Made by a program: the position numbers and the translations under genes
Notes under the pieces: model-generated
The model's input: the letters and a program-made list of their open reading frames with translations, nothing else
What the model was told of the DNA's origin: nothing
The model's database searches: none
Part shown: positions 34,710 to 43,175 of the stretch, in pieces
How positions within the stretch are numbered: the first letter of the stretch is position 1
Layout: each line of letters starts with the position of its first letter
Assembly: GCF_001280435.1 (NCBI RefSeq)
Contig: NZ_LBIP01000027.1
Coordinates: forward strand, 1 to 54,157
Length of the DNA: 54,157 bases
Direction: 5' to 3'
From: Mangrovimonas xylaniphaga
GTDB taxonomy: Bacteria; Bacteroidota; Bacteroidia; Flavobacteriales; Flavobacteriaceae

Positions 34710-35381
34710 CTAAAACAGTTTTTGGAGCTCAGAGAATTGATCCACTACAAGGGTAGGGTTGTAATCTGCAATATTTTCGTTGTAGTTGTACCCATAACTT
34801 AGACCGATATTTTCCATATTGGCATTTTGTGCCGCAAGAATATCGTTTTTGGAGTCTCCCACCATAATGGACTTTTCTATAGTTGTATTCATGGTGTCGA
34901 CCAAATGAAGTAGGGGAGCCGCATTTGGTTTTTTAAGAGGCAATGAATTTTCTCCAATCCAATATTTGAAGAATTGTTTGATTTCTAATTTATCCAAAAT
35001 AGGTTCGATAAAATCCAACGGTTTATTGGTGCAGATTACCATTTGGTAACCAGTTTTATCTAGATAGTTTAAGGTGTCTAGGACTCCTGGATACATAAAG
35101 GTATCGACACAAGTGTCCTGTTTGTAAGCTGAAAAATAAATATCAAAAGCTTCTTTCATAAGCCCCTCCGAAATACTGTTGTTTTGCATGGAAAGTTCCA
35201 GAGATCTACGTACTAAGGGTTTGGCGCCATTGCCTACAAAAGGCGTTACCTGTTCGATGGTTAATGGCAATAAATTGTAGTGTGATAACATTTTATTGAT
35301 TGCCAAGGTGAGATCTGGAATGCTATTGATGAGCGTGCCATCAAAGTCGAAGATAATGAGTTCTTTGTCTTTAAAATTCAC
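34710..35381 (-). CDS. HAD-superfamily phosphatase, phosphoglycolate phosphatase-like
   Basis: 223 residues starting at a GTG; an upstream ATG in frame is absent. HAD motifs: DFDGT (I), CTN with Lys-Pro (II), KPNAAP (III Lys) and VGDSKNDILAA (IV), with a helical cap between I and II. This is the Gph/PGP type that removes phosphate from phosphoglycolate or sugar phosphates. Coupling to the FAD oxidoreductase by a one-base gap suggests a shared metabolite, for example a repair step on an oxidised or phosphorylated acid. Confidence 0.9.
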   Translation of the reverse strand: MNFKDKELIIFDFDGTLINSIPDLTLAINKMLSHYNLLPLTIEQVTPFVGNGAKPLVRRSLELSMQNNSISEGLMKEAFDIYFSAYKQDTCVDTFMYPGVLDTLNYLDKTGYQMVICTNKPLDFIEPILDKLEIKQFFKYWIGENSLPLKKPNAAPLLHLVDTMNTTIEKSIMVGDSKNDILAAQNANMENIGLSYGYNYNENIADYNPTLVVDQFSELQKLF

Positions 35382-35484
35382 AATGCCTAATTTGTGGCAA
35401 AGATGCGGAAGTTTTCAGAGAATAGTAAGTGTTTAGTGGAATTTTAAGAGTCTATGCGACGTGTATGTGTTGGAATTTAAGTGG

Positions 35485-35919
35485 TTATTTTCCAATTCTT
35501 AATTGATAGGCTACTAATAAACAGCCTGAAATGATTGTTAGGTTGATTGCTGCACGTACAGCCCAAGGAAATTTTGAATAGTTAATTTTTAAATAATCAC
35601 TTAAAATCAAAGAGAGTCCCATGAATAGAAACCAAGGGGTTAGGAGGAGGGTAAACTTCCATTTTAACAACATAATGGCTAAATCGTGAATAAAGCCGCA
35701 GACTACAAAAGTAATGAGTAATGACAAGGATGACGGGGCAATAGATTTGAGAGGTTTGAAAATATATTTGCCCAGATAATACCTCCAAATAGGATTCCAA
35801 TAATGCCAAAATCGTGAAAACGTTCCAGCTCCCAACGAACGACTGAGCATATTGCGTAGGGAATTACTAGCACCTATGGGAACCCCATTTCTTCTTTTTA
35901 CATAATCGGATAAATTCAA
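35485..35919 (-). CDS. MBOAT-like short membrane acyltransferase
   Basis: 144 residues, starting at a TTG because no ATG is in frame upstream and the next ATG would cut into the conserved part. The pattern FSRFWHYWNPIWRYYLGKYIFKPL and then ITFVVCGFIHDLA resembles the MBOAT active core (the FWRRWH-like segment and the His of SGLWHG). It has about four helices, so it is a minimal form compared with the usual 400 or more residues. Catalysis is uncertain at this size; it could also be a partner subunit. Confidence 0.7.
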   Translation of the reverse strand: MNLSDYVKRRNGVPIGASNSLRNMLSRSLGAGTFSRFWHYWNPIWRYYLGKYIFKPLKSIAPSSLSLLITFVVCGFIHDLAIMLLKWKFTLLLTPWFLFMGLSLILSDYLKINYSKFPWAVRAAINLTIISGCLLVAYQLRIGK

Positions 35920-36324
35920 AATGGGCTGTATTTATTATCTATGATCTTGGGTTTTTATAACTGTCAATTTTCGGATTAAATATACTTGAATTTTGGTTAA
36001 TGATTAGTTCTTGCATTTCAAAGTAGATTCTAATGCATCAGGAACCAAGAAAATATCGGTTTGTATATGAACCTAGCAAAACAAGCAACCTTTATCGGTT
36101 TGGAACTAAATTAGCAATTTTTTATATACGTTGTTACCCTTTTTTGCGACACGTTTTCCCTTAATTTAACATTCAATCTGTTAATTAGGAATTCGATCTA
36201 GATAAAATTCCGATGTGATTTCTCAAGCGTTACTTTTTCAATTCTTCAAATCGGTTTGATGCCTTTTTTAGTTTTTTTGTCAGTAAATGTTTGCAGACAA
36301 TAATTATAATTTGAAAACTTGAAG
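35920..36324. other. Non-coding stretch with a possible structured element
   Basis: No gene is convincing in these 405 bases. Between 36060 and 36140 there are complementary arms GTATAT (36063-36068) and ATATAC (36124-36129), then GTTGT. This layout also occurs beside the lipoprotein gene near 44.8 kb. The rest is AT-rich with nothing I can name. Confidence 0.4.
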
Positions 36325-36504
36325 TTAAATTGAATACATTATTATAAGACCAATCATTGCCAACGCAAAAGCTGCGTAAGTTGCCTTTTTCCATTTTAGT
36401 GGGACAGTTTCACTTTTATAAACCCCATAAAGTCCAAGTGGAGGAAAAAAAATCAATAAATAACCTAATATATATCTGTTGTACCATTTTTTTTTTGTTT
36501 CCAT
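36325..36504 (-). CDS. 59-residue two-helix membrane protein
   Basis: A short frame from ATG at 36504 to TAA at 36325. It starts METKKKWYNRYILGYLLIFF and continues PPLGLYGVYKSETVPLKWKK, then a second helix TYAAFALAMIGLIIMYSI. Two hydrophobic helices joined by a loop with PPxGLYGVYKS are typical of small Bacteroidota membrane proteins with F/PP-x-GLYG motifs. The even spread of hydrophobic and basic residues and the good ATG make it a likely real gene despite its size. Function unknown. It stands alone with no operon partner and has cassette-like sequences on both sides. Confidence 0.75.
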   Translation of the reverse strand: METKKKWYNRYILGYLLIFFPPLGLYGVYKSETVPLKWKKATYAAFALAMIGLIIMYSI

Positions 36505-36591
36505 TGTAGTAAAATTATAATTTTAATATTTTCTAATTTAGAATTTTTTTTCAGATGGTTATTGTTTTTCAGGAGCAATTAAGGGTAACGT

Positions 36592-36978
36592 TTATATATT
36601 GTTTTCAATTCGCCAAGGTGGGTGCAATCGGTTTTCTCCGGCATAAAACAATATCAATTGGTTTCCATCCACATCTTTCAGTCTAGCTTCTCTCCACAAC
36701 CAACTTTGATCTGTTGGTTCTTGATCAAATTGAATGCCTTTTCTTTTTATTTTTTCAACTTGTGCATCAAGGTTTTCGCATTCAAAGTACACGTAAATTC
36801 CATCGCCGGTAGGTAACTTTTCCGTTTGATGAATTGAAAAGGTTGAGGTGCCATTGGGGCATTCAAATCTTGCATAATGGGGTAAGGATTTTACAATCAA
36901 TTTAAGTCCTAGTTTTTCATAAAACGGTATTGATTTTGTCAAATCCAACGAGGGAACTGTTATCTGATTTAGGTTCAT
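36592..36978 (-). CDS. VOC-superfamily (glyoxalase/dioxygenase-like) protein
   Basis: 128 residues from the ATG at 36978; a GTG upstream adds only an unlikely leader. Two beta-alpha-beta-beta-beta halves are visible: NLNQITVPSLDLTKSIPFYEKLGL and IYVYFECENLDAQVEKIKRKG. DVDGNQLILFYAG is the usual end of the second half. Single VOC domains dimerise and bind a metal, but the ligands are not obvious here. The function could be resistance, isomerase or ring cleavage. Confidence 0.87.
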   Translation of the reverse strand: MNLNQITVPSLDLTKSIPFYEKLGLKLIVKSLPHYARFECPNGTSTFSIHQTEKLPTGDGIYVYFECENLDAQVEKIKRKGIQFDQEPTDQSWLWREARLKDVDGNQLILFYAGENRLHPPWRIENNI

Positions 36979-37059
36979 GATTTCTAAATAAGCGTTGCAG
37001 CTGGTTAACACTATTGCCTTATTCCATAAATCAACAATGATGTACTATAAAGTTCTAGG

Positions 37060-38589
37060 TTACTTTTTTCTTTTTAATTCAAACACGTCCTTTCTTCTGT
37101 CTTTAAGGTTTCTTACGCTACCAAATTCATTTAATTCTCTAAGCAAATCAATATCAACATCGGCAATCAAAATCATTTCGGTGTTTGGGGTTGCCTCGGC
37201 TTTTATGCCATTGGTGGGAAATGAAAAATCACAGGGCGTAAACACCATGGACTGGGCAAACTGAATATCCATATTGTGCACATTGGGCAAATTCCCGACA
37301 CTTCCCGCGATGGCTACATAACATTCATTTTCAATTGCCCTTGCTTGTGCGCAGTGTCTTACCCTAGAATACCCATTTTGAGTATCGGTTAAAAATGGCA
37401 CAAACAATATGTCCATACCATCATCGGCAAGAAGTCTGCTTAGTTCGGGAAACTCGGAATCATAGCATATCAAAATTCCAATTTTACCACAATCGGTATC
37501 AAATACCTTTACTTCATTTCCTCCTTGCATTCCCCATACTTTTGCCTCGTCTGGGGTGACGTGGATTTTTTCGTAGGGCTCTATAGTACCGTCTCTTTTA
37601 CAGAGATAGCCTACATTGTAGAGCGTGCCATCTCTCATTTCTGGCATACTTCCCGCAATGATATTGATGTTGTATGTTATGGATAGATTTGAGAATTTCT
37701 GAACAATGTCATCTGTGTATTTCGCCAATTCCCGGATGGCCTCAGGCTCGGTTAAGTGATTGTATTGCGCCATTAAAGGGGCATTGAAAAATTCTGGAAA
37801 CAAGGCAAAATCCGATCTGTACCCAGAGACAGCATCCACAAAATATTCGACCTGTTGAAGCAACGAATCAATATCCTTGTAAGGCCTCATTTGCCATTGG
37901 ATTAATCCCAGTCGGACCACAGTTTTTTTGACTTCCGCCTTTTTGGTAGGCTTTTCATAATAAATGTTGTCCCATTCAAGAAGCACGGCAAACTCCATGG
38001 ATGCCTGGTCTCCCTCAAGGTATCCTTTTAAAATCCTAGCAGGGTGAAAATCGTTAGAAATTTGAAAGTTTAGTACAGGGTCGTGGATTTCTTTTCTTCT
38101 TACTTTTTCGATGTATTCTTTTGGGGTAAGTTCCTTGGAATACTTGTGATAGTTTGGAATTCTTCCCCCAAAGGCTATTCCTTTTAGGTTTAATTTTTCA
38201 CATAGCTCTTTCCTATAATCATAAAGCCTTCTTCCTAGTCTCAGTCCTCTATATTCAGGTTTGATGAATACGTCTATTCCGTATAGCAGATCACCATCAT
38301 ACGTATGTGAATCGAAGGTGTAATTTGCTGTTATTTGCTTGTAAGAATGGTTGTCGTCATGACTATTATAATCCACGATAATGGATAATGCGCACCCAGC
38401 AATCTGCCCGTTTACCTTTATAACAACTTGTCCTTCTGGGAATTTTTTCAGTAAGGCTTCGATGTGTTTTTCTTTCCAATACACATCGGGCATGGAGGTG
38501 TATGCAGACTGCATAACATCCTTAATCTCCAAGTAATCGTCCATTTGAAGGTACAAAAGTTCAACTTTTTCTATTTCGCTTAGTTCCAT
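37060..38589 (-). CDS. GNAT acetyltransferase fused to a carbon-nitrogen hydrolase (nitrilase type)
   Basis: 509 residues in two parts. Residues 1-215 are a GNAT-like N-acyltransferase (GIDVFIKPEYRGLRLGRRLYDYRKELCEK, the acetyl-CoA loop). Residues 225-500 are a nitrilase domain with the Glu-Lys-Cys triad: FPEFF, YEKIH and GILICYDSEFPE. The fused form is widespread in Bacteroidota and annotated as a bifunctional GNAT/carbon-nitrogen hydrolase; its substrate is unknown, perhaps an amide or polyamine-like metabolite. It stands 81 bases upstream of the VOC gene in the same direction. Confidence 0.93.
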   Translation of the reverse strand: MELSEIEKVELLYLQMDDYLEIKDVMQSAYTSMPDVYWKEKHIEALLKKFPEGQVVIKVNGQIAGCALSIIVDYNSHDDNHSYKQITANYTFDSHTYDGDLLYGIDVFIKPEYRGLRLGRRLYDYRKELCEKLNLKGIAFGGRIPNYHKYSKELTPKEYIEKVRRKEIHDPVLNFQISNDFHPARILKGYLEGDQASMEFAVLLEWDNIYYEKPTKKAEVKKTVVRLGLIQWQMRPYKDIDSLLQQVEYFVDAVSGYRSDFALFPEFFNAPLMAQYNHLTEPEAIRELAKYTDDIVQKFSNLSITYNINIIAGSMPEMRDGTLYNVGYLCKRDGTIEPYEKIHVTPDEAKVWGMQGGNEVKVFDTDCGKIGILICYDSEFPELSRLLADDGMDILFVPFLTDTQNGYSRVRHCAQARAIENECYVAIAGSVGNLPNVHNMDIQFAQSMVFTPCDFSFPTNGIKAEATPNTEMILIADVDIDLLRELNEFGSVRNLKDRRKDVFELKRKK

Positions 38590-38818
38590 TTCTGTTGTTA
38601 TTTCTGGCTTACTTCAAATTTAAGGTAAAATTCCCAGAGTAGTCATGATGGTTGATGGAGGTGTTGATAGGGTGCACCATCTATATTAGCTTCTTGAGTT
38701 TTATGTGGAAAGACTTTTTAGTAGGTGTTTTTTAAAATAGAGAAAGAAGACGGTTCTTGTGGTAGCTATTGATTTTCTAAGGTATAAATAAGAAGTTATC
38801 AATATTGAATGGGCAATA

Positions 38819-39427
38819 TTATTTTTGAATGTTAAACGCTATTTGGTAATAAACACAGAGGACAAGTGCCATTTTGTTTATTTCTTCTTTAAAATCAGAT
38901 TCACTTGCTCCTGCGTAAATAAAGTCTCTTATTGTATTAGGACTCAATCTTAATTTAGAATTTGCAACAAGAAGATTTTCTATTCCCTCACAATCAGTTT
39001 GCTTGGTTAAGCAATCAGAAATGTTTTTATCTAATTTAACATTGTATTCATTCATTTCTTCAACATGGAGGAGTTTGGCTTCTCTATTCATATTTTCATC
39101 TGAACGAATACTTGTGTTCCATACTTTTAATTTTCTGATTTGATCGTTAATTGTCCTTGAAATACTGTCAAGGAAGAAATTAGAGGTGATTTTTTTGGTG
39201 CTTAAATCATCTACATACTTGAAGTATGCCATTTCAATGTTCATATCGGGATATCTGTCCTGAAGTTTAGATTCAAAATGATCAATTCCAGTTTTGATTA
39301 TTTTAATCTGTTCTTCACTAAAGCAATTTGTTGTCTGTGAATAAGAGTGATTTTTTAAAGAACAAAGTGCTAAAAATATTAGAAGTAAAAGTTTTTTAAA
39401 AGTAAAGCCAATGATTTTGAATCTCAT
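38819..39427 (-). CDS. Hypothetical exported protein
   Basis: 202 residues. A signal peptide is likely (FKKLLLLIFLALCSL, cleavage near SYSQ), and the mature part is mostly helical with Cys residues in CFSEEQ, SDCLTKQTDCEG and LVLC. No family is recognised. It is downstream of the TPR-cyclase gene by 60 bases in the same direction and may belong to its transcript. An envelope or periplasmic role is inferred only from the signal peptide. Confidence 0.7.
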   Translation of the reverse strand: MRFKIIGFTFKKLLLLIFLALCSLKNHSYSQTTNCFSEEQIKIIKTGIDHFESKLQDRYPDMNIEMAYFKYVDDLSTKKITSNFFLDSISRTINDQIRKLKVWNTSIRSDENMNREAKLLHVEEMNEYNVKLDKNISDCLTKQTDCEGIENLLVANSKLRLSPNTIRDFIYAGASESDFKEEINKMALVLCVYYQIAFNIQK

Positions 39428-39487
39428 AATCTAAATGTTTGGAAATTGAAATGAGGACGTTGTTTTCAGGTGATCTTTCAAAATCAT

Positions 39488-41380
39488 TCATTTTTTTGAG
39501 ACAAAATACATCTCGATTTCACCTTTGCCCTTTGCTTCAATCTTACCTCTTGGTTCAAAGACAAGGTCTTGTTCGTTTTTCAATAAGTCGTAGGTTGCTT
39601 GACTAATATTTACTTTGCTAACCTGCCCATTAGTTTCAATTCGGCTGGCCGTATTTACCGAATCACCAAAGAGGTCGTAGGCAAATTTCTTTTTTCCAAC
39701 AACGCCTGCAATGACGGGTCCTGAATGGATCCCTATGCGCATGTTCCATTGAATGTCACTGTTTTTATTGCGTTGTTCAAGAAACTCTACCATGCGGAAT
39801 GCCGCTCTCACACAATTTATAGCATGATTCGGATTTCCTTGAGGTAAACCACTTGCGGCCAAATAGGCGTCGCCTATAGTTTCTATTTTTTCAATGCCAA
39901 ATTCATCCATGATATCATCAAATGCCCCAAAGATGTCGTGTAGTTCAACCACGAGTTTTGTGGCAGGAATGGAGGCGGTGAGTTTTGTGAAGTCCTGGAA
40001 ATCGGAGAATAGTATCGTGACACTCTCAAACTTTCTAGGTTCAGATTTTCCCAATTCCTTGAGTTCTTGGGCCACCTCTTTGGGGAGGATGTTCAGAAGC
40101 AGATTGTCCGACCGTTCCTTTTCAATTTGTAATGATGCTTTGGATTTTCTAACGTAACGCCACCTCATATAAAAACTTCCAGCCAATAACAAGAAAAAGG
40201 CTCCAACTATTAAGCTGATGTTTCTTGTGTTTTCTTCGTGGCGAATATCCTCGTTATGTGCTTCCTGTAAAGAACGAGCTTCGGCTTGAAACTCCATTTG
40301 CTGTAGTTTTTTTCCCGTTTCTTGAAATTTGAGGCTATCTTGAGCTGTATGGAATAGTTCTAGGTAATAGAGGGCTTGGTCGTCATTGCCTAGTGCTTTG
40401 TAAATATCATATAAACAATGGCAACTGGCTCTTTTTCTAGGCAGGGAGTTAATACTTATGGCAATGTCATAGCCTCTTTGGCAATGCTTGAGTGCTTTTG
40501 GATAGTTTTTTTGCCTTAGGTAAATATCCCCAATGTTATTTACAGAAACCGCAATGCCATTTTTGTCTCCAAGCTGTTCGTAATAGGTCAGGCCTTTTTT
40601 GTAATTGTCCAGTGCCTTGGGATATTTGTTTTGAAGGTAGTACAGTTGTGCAATATTGCCATAGGTTTCGGCAATTCCTTTTTGATGATCAATTTGTTCA
40701 AAAATGTGAAGGCTTTGGGAGTAATAGTCGAAGGCATTGTTGTAATCCTCTTGATGTCTATAAATGTCGCCAATTTTAGATAGGGAGAGGGCTTCTGCTC
40801 CTTGGTCTCCCTTTTGCTGATTGATTTCCAAACTTTGCAAGGTATATTCCAAAGCTTTGGTATAATTTCCTTGGTTTAGGTAGATGGTCCCTATATTATT
40901 GAGCGTCGTGCCCATTTGCTTAGGTTCCTTGAACTTAAGGCTTTTGATGTAATGGTCCAGAGCTTTGGTATATTCGCCCTTGTCATGATACACACTACCC
41001 ACATTATTATAGGCAATGGAAAGGGCTGCTGGATGCCCCATTTGTTTCGCTATTTCTAAGGCTTTGAGGTAATATTGAAGCGTTTTTTGATACTCACTTC
41101 TGTTTACCCATGATACTCCTTGAATGGTATAGCCCGCAAATTCCGCTCTTGGATACTTGGCGGTTTGTCCAAAGGCTACCAATTTTTCCGCAAGAATAAA
41201 TGCCGAATCGGGTTGGGAAAAGAGGTAGCCATCCCAGATATAATCTGAATATGCTTTGGTTCTAATAGAATCCTGAAGGGTGTGGTCCTTCCAAATTGTG
41301 TATAGCGAATCGAGGTTTACTTGGCTTTCCAAGACAAAACTACTTAACATACATATTATTGAAGCGATGGTTCTAAACAT
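39488..41380 (-). CDS. TPR-repeat class III adenylate/guanylate cyclase
   Basis: 630 residues: signal peptide (1-20), about seven TPR repeats (65-340, with YxKALxxYxxSLxI), a membrane helix (about 390-408), and a class III cyclase domain (about 430-630). The metal Asp residues are in FSDFQDFT and IGDAY, and the transition-state Asn/Arg are in VNTASRIE. The purine-reading positions are Glu (KIETIGD) and Asp (YDLFGD), a mixed pattern between guanylate and adenylate type. Periplasmic TPRs would sense a ligand or partner and signal inward with cAMP or cGMP. Confidence 0.93.
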   Translation of the reverse strand: MFRTIASIICMLSSFVLESQVNLDSLYTIWKDHTLQDSIRTKAYSDYIWDGYLFSQPDSAFILAEKLVAFGQTAKYPRAEFAGYTIQGVSWVNRSEYQKTLQYYLKALEIAKQMGHPAALSIAYNNVGSVYHDKGEYTKALDHYIKSLKFKEPKQMGTTLNNIGTIYLNQGNYTKALEYTLQSLEINQQKGDQGAEALSLSKIGDIYRHQEDYNNAFDYYSQSLHIFEQIDHQKGIAETYGNIAQLYYLQNKYPKALDNYKKGLTYYEQLGDKNGIAVSVNNIGDIYLRQKNYPKALKHCQRGYDIAISINSLPRKRASCHCLYDIYKALGNDDQALYYLELFHTAQDSLKFQETGKKLQQMEFQAEARSLQEAHNEDIRHEENTRNISLIVGAFFLLLAGSFYMRWRYVRKSKASLQIEKERSDNLLLNILPKEVAQELKELGKSEPRKFESVTILFSDFQDFTKLTASIPATKLVVELHDIFGAFDDIMDEFGIEKIETIGDAYLAASGLPQGNPNHAINCVRAAFRMVEFLEQRNKNSDIQWNMRIGIHSGPVIAGVVGKKKFAYDLFGDSVNTASRIETNGQVSKVNISQATYDLLKNEQDLVFEPRGKIEAKGKGEIEMYFVSKK

Positions 41381-41640
41381 TGCGTTTTATATCGGAGAGA
41401 TACAATGGTTTGTTAAGATTAAAGATAGTTAAAGAAAATCAACTTTCAGGTATTCAGTATGTTTGTTGATTGTGCATCTTGAAAGGAGTCTTTTCTCTTT
41501 TTGCATGTTGCTTTTTATTACCGAAAATCAAGTTTGGTTTTTAACCCTAATCTTACCTAAGGAAATGGGAGCTGGATTTGCGATCGGAATCATTAACTTT
41601 TAAAATTGTTTAAGCAGCCCTTCATGTTATTAATTCTTTG

Positions 41641-42429
41641 CTAATCCATTGGTGTTTTTATGTCTGAAAGCAATTGCTCTGTATTTTTCTGGACTGTTTT
41701 GTATAGTTCCATATGCGACATGGCAACAACGGTTCGTTGTTCCAACAAATTGAAGAGGTGTAACGTATTTCTGTCTATAGAAAGTTCATTCTTTGATATT
41801 TGCCGTATGCGGCCCAGTGATTTTTCATTGAAAATAGCATTGTTTATTGTTTTTAGATCGCTATCGTCTTCATCTAAAATAAACGTGGTTTGTTTCAACA
41901 GTTCCTGTTGGTAAATAGCATCTACAATATGAATGTTGTTATTTCCAATTACCAATGAAATTCTTTTCAGCTCGTTGTAATATTGTATGATTTTTCTTTT
42001 GGTGGTCTCGTCTTGTAAGATTCCAATGGTTCCAGTTGAGATGAGTTCCTGAAAGGTGGTATTTATGGGGTTAAAGGTTTGCCTTGATACCAATGAATTC
42101 AGTTTCCCATAAATACTGTCGGCACCATAAAATGTTTGATTTACTGAAAAGTACTTTAAAAGATCCCTGCCATTTTGATAAAAGCTTGATTCTACTTCTA
42201 TATAGTTGGTCAGTACTTTTGACTGATCCTCGAGGTCCACAATGAGTTCATTGATAATCTGTTTTTCCTTTTTGCGTTCAATCCTGTTTTGGTTCCAGTT
42301 GTTGATACTTAGGGCAATTAAAATTCCAATGACCACAAGAATGATTTCTCCTATGGCGTATTTCAAGTATTTAGTGGTGTTATTTTGCAGCATAATATTG
42401 TAGCGTGTTTTCCTAAAGAATTTTATCAT
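41641..42429 (-). CDS. DUF6090 family membrane protein
   Basis: 262 residues. The N-terminus has the family mark MIKFFRKTRYN...YLKYAIGEIILVVIGILIALSINNWNQ, i.e. one membrane helix after a short basic tail. A long helical, coiled-coil-like periplasmic region follows (IINELIVDLEDQSKVLTNYIE). DUF6090 proteins are abundant in Flavobacteriaceae and of unknown function. It stands alone, with non-coding gaps of about 250 bases on both sides. Confidence 0.88.
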   Translation of the reverse strand: MIKFFRKTRYNIMLQNNTTKYLKYAIGEIILVVIGILIALSINNWNQNRIERKKEKQIINELIVDLEDQSKVLTNYIEVESSFYQNGRDLLKYFSVNQTFYGADSIYGKLNSLVSRQTFNPINTTFQELISTGTIGILQDETTKRKIIQYYNELKRISLVIGNNNIHIVDAIYQQELLKQTTFILDEDDSDLKTINNAIFNEKSLGRIRQISKNELSIDRNTLHLFNLLEQRTVVAMSHMELYKTVQKNTEQLLSDIKTPMD

Positions 42430-42679
42430 GGGTTGGTGGTTGGTTGGAAACGGTTAATTTTTTTATTGGTTATGGGCTTGATGGCTGGATTGATGTTGAA
42501 GTGTTGGTTGTATTAAAGATAGGTAAATGGAACCAACTTTAGTATTTGCTAGTAATTTTTCTGCTGCGAGTTTGCTTTTACTTGGAGGAGGGGGAAGAGC
42601 TTGAAAAAGGAATGTTATGATATATAGTAGTATTTTTAATTATTACAGCGTATCTATTGTTTCTTATATTCTAACGTAA

Positions 42680-43057
42680 CTATTTTGATTCAACAAAAGG
42701 TTTAAATCCTCCATAGGCCATTCTGCTGGCATCAAAAATCAATTTTTCAGGATTAGTCAAGGGGTCTACCAGTTCTTTTATTCTTGGGTCGGTTGGCACT
42801 TTTTGGTTGGCCAAATCACGCACTTCTTTTGAAGGGAATACCGTCCAACCAAAGATAACTTTCTCGTCTTCTTTGGCATTTACGGTTTCAATAAAGGATT
42901 GGGTTCCTTCCATATGTAACTCGTCACCAATAAATTCGAAGTAGGCAATTGCTCCGTATTCTTTCCAAATGTCAGCTACTTTTTCCGCGACCTTTTTATA
43001 TTCCTCCAAATAAGCTTGAGGAATTGGAAAGACGAAGGCATCTATGTAGTTTGTCAT
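42680..43057 (-). CDS. DUF1428 family protein
   Basis: 125 residues with the DUF1428 pattern: YIDAFVFPIPQAYLEEYKKVAEKVADIWKEYGA, then ELHMEGTQSF and IFGWTVFPSKEVRD. The fold is a dimeric ferredoxin-like alpha/beta barrel. Function is unknown; it often travels with small stress or redox genes. It follows the OsmC gene but a strong terminator stands between them, so it probably has its own promoter. Confidence 0.9.
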   Translation of the reverse strand: MTNYIDAFVFPIPQAYLEEYKKVAEKVADIWKEYGAIAYFEFIGDELHMEGTQSFIETVNAKEDEKVIFGWTVFPSKEVRDLANQKVPTDPRIKELVDPLTNPEKLIFDASRMAYGGFKPFVESK

Positions 43058-43127
43058 GGTTTTAGTTTTTTGATTCTTTAAGGTCCGTTGTTATGGTTCT
43101 AATTTAGGAAATAAAATGGGCAAAATT

Positions 43128-43167
43128 AAAAAGAGGTCTTTGGCGGAAATACCAAAGACCTCTTTTT
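43128..43167 (-). terminator. Rho-independent terminator after the OsmC gene
   Basis: AAAAAGAGGTCTTTGG and its exact complement give a 16-bp stem with an 8-base loop, starting 8 bases after the OsmC stop on the minus strand. The AT-rich outer stem supplies the U-run. It separates OsmC from DUF1428. Confidence 0.9.
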
Positions 43168-43175
43168 GGGTAAGA

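Noticed and set aside
36069-36116. Very short plus-strand frame starting MNLAKQATFIGLELN
   Set aside because: Only 15 codons, inside a possible structured element; no support as a peptide gene.
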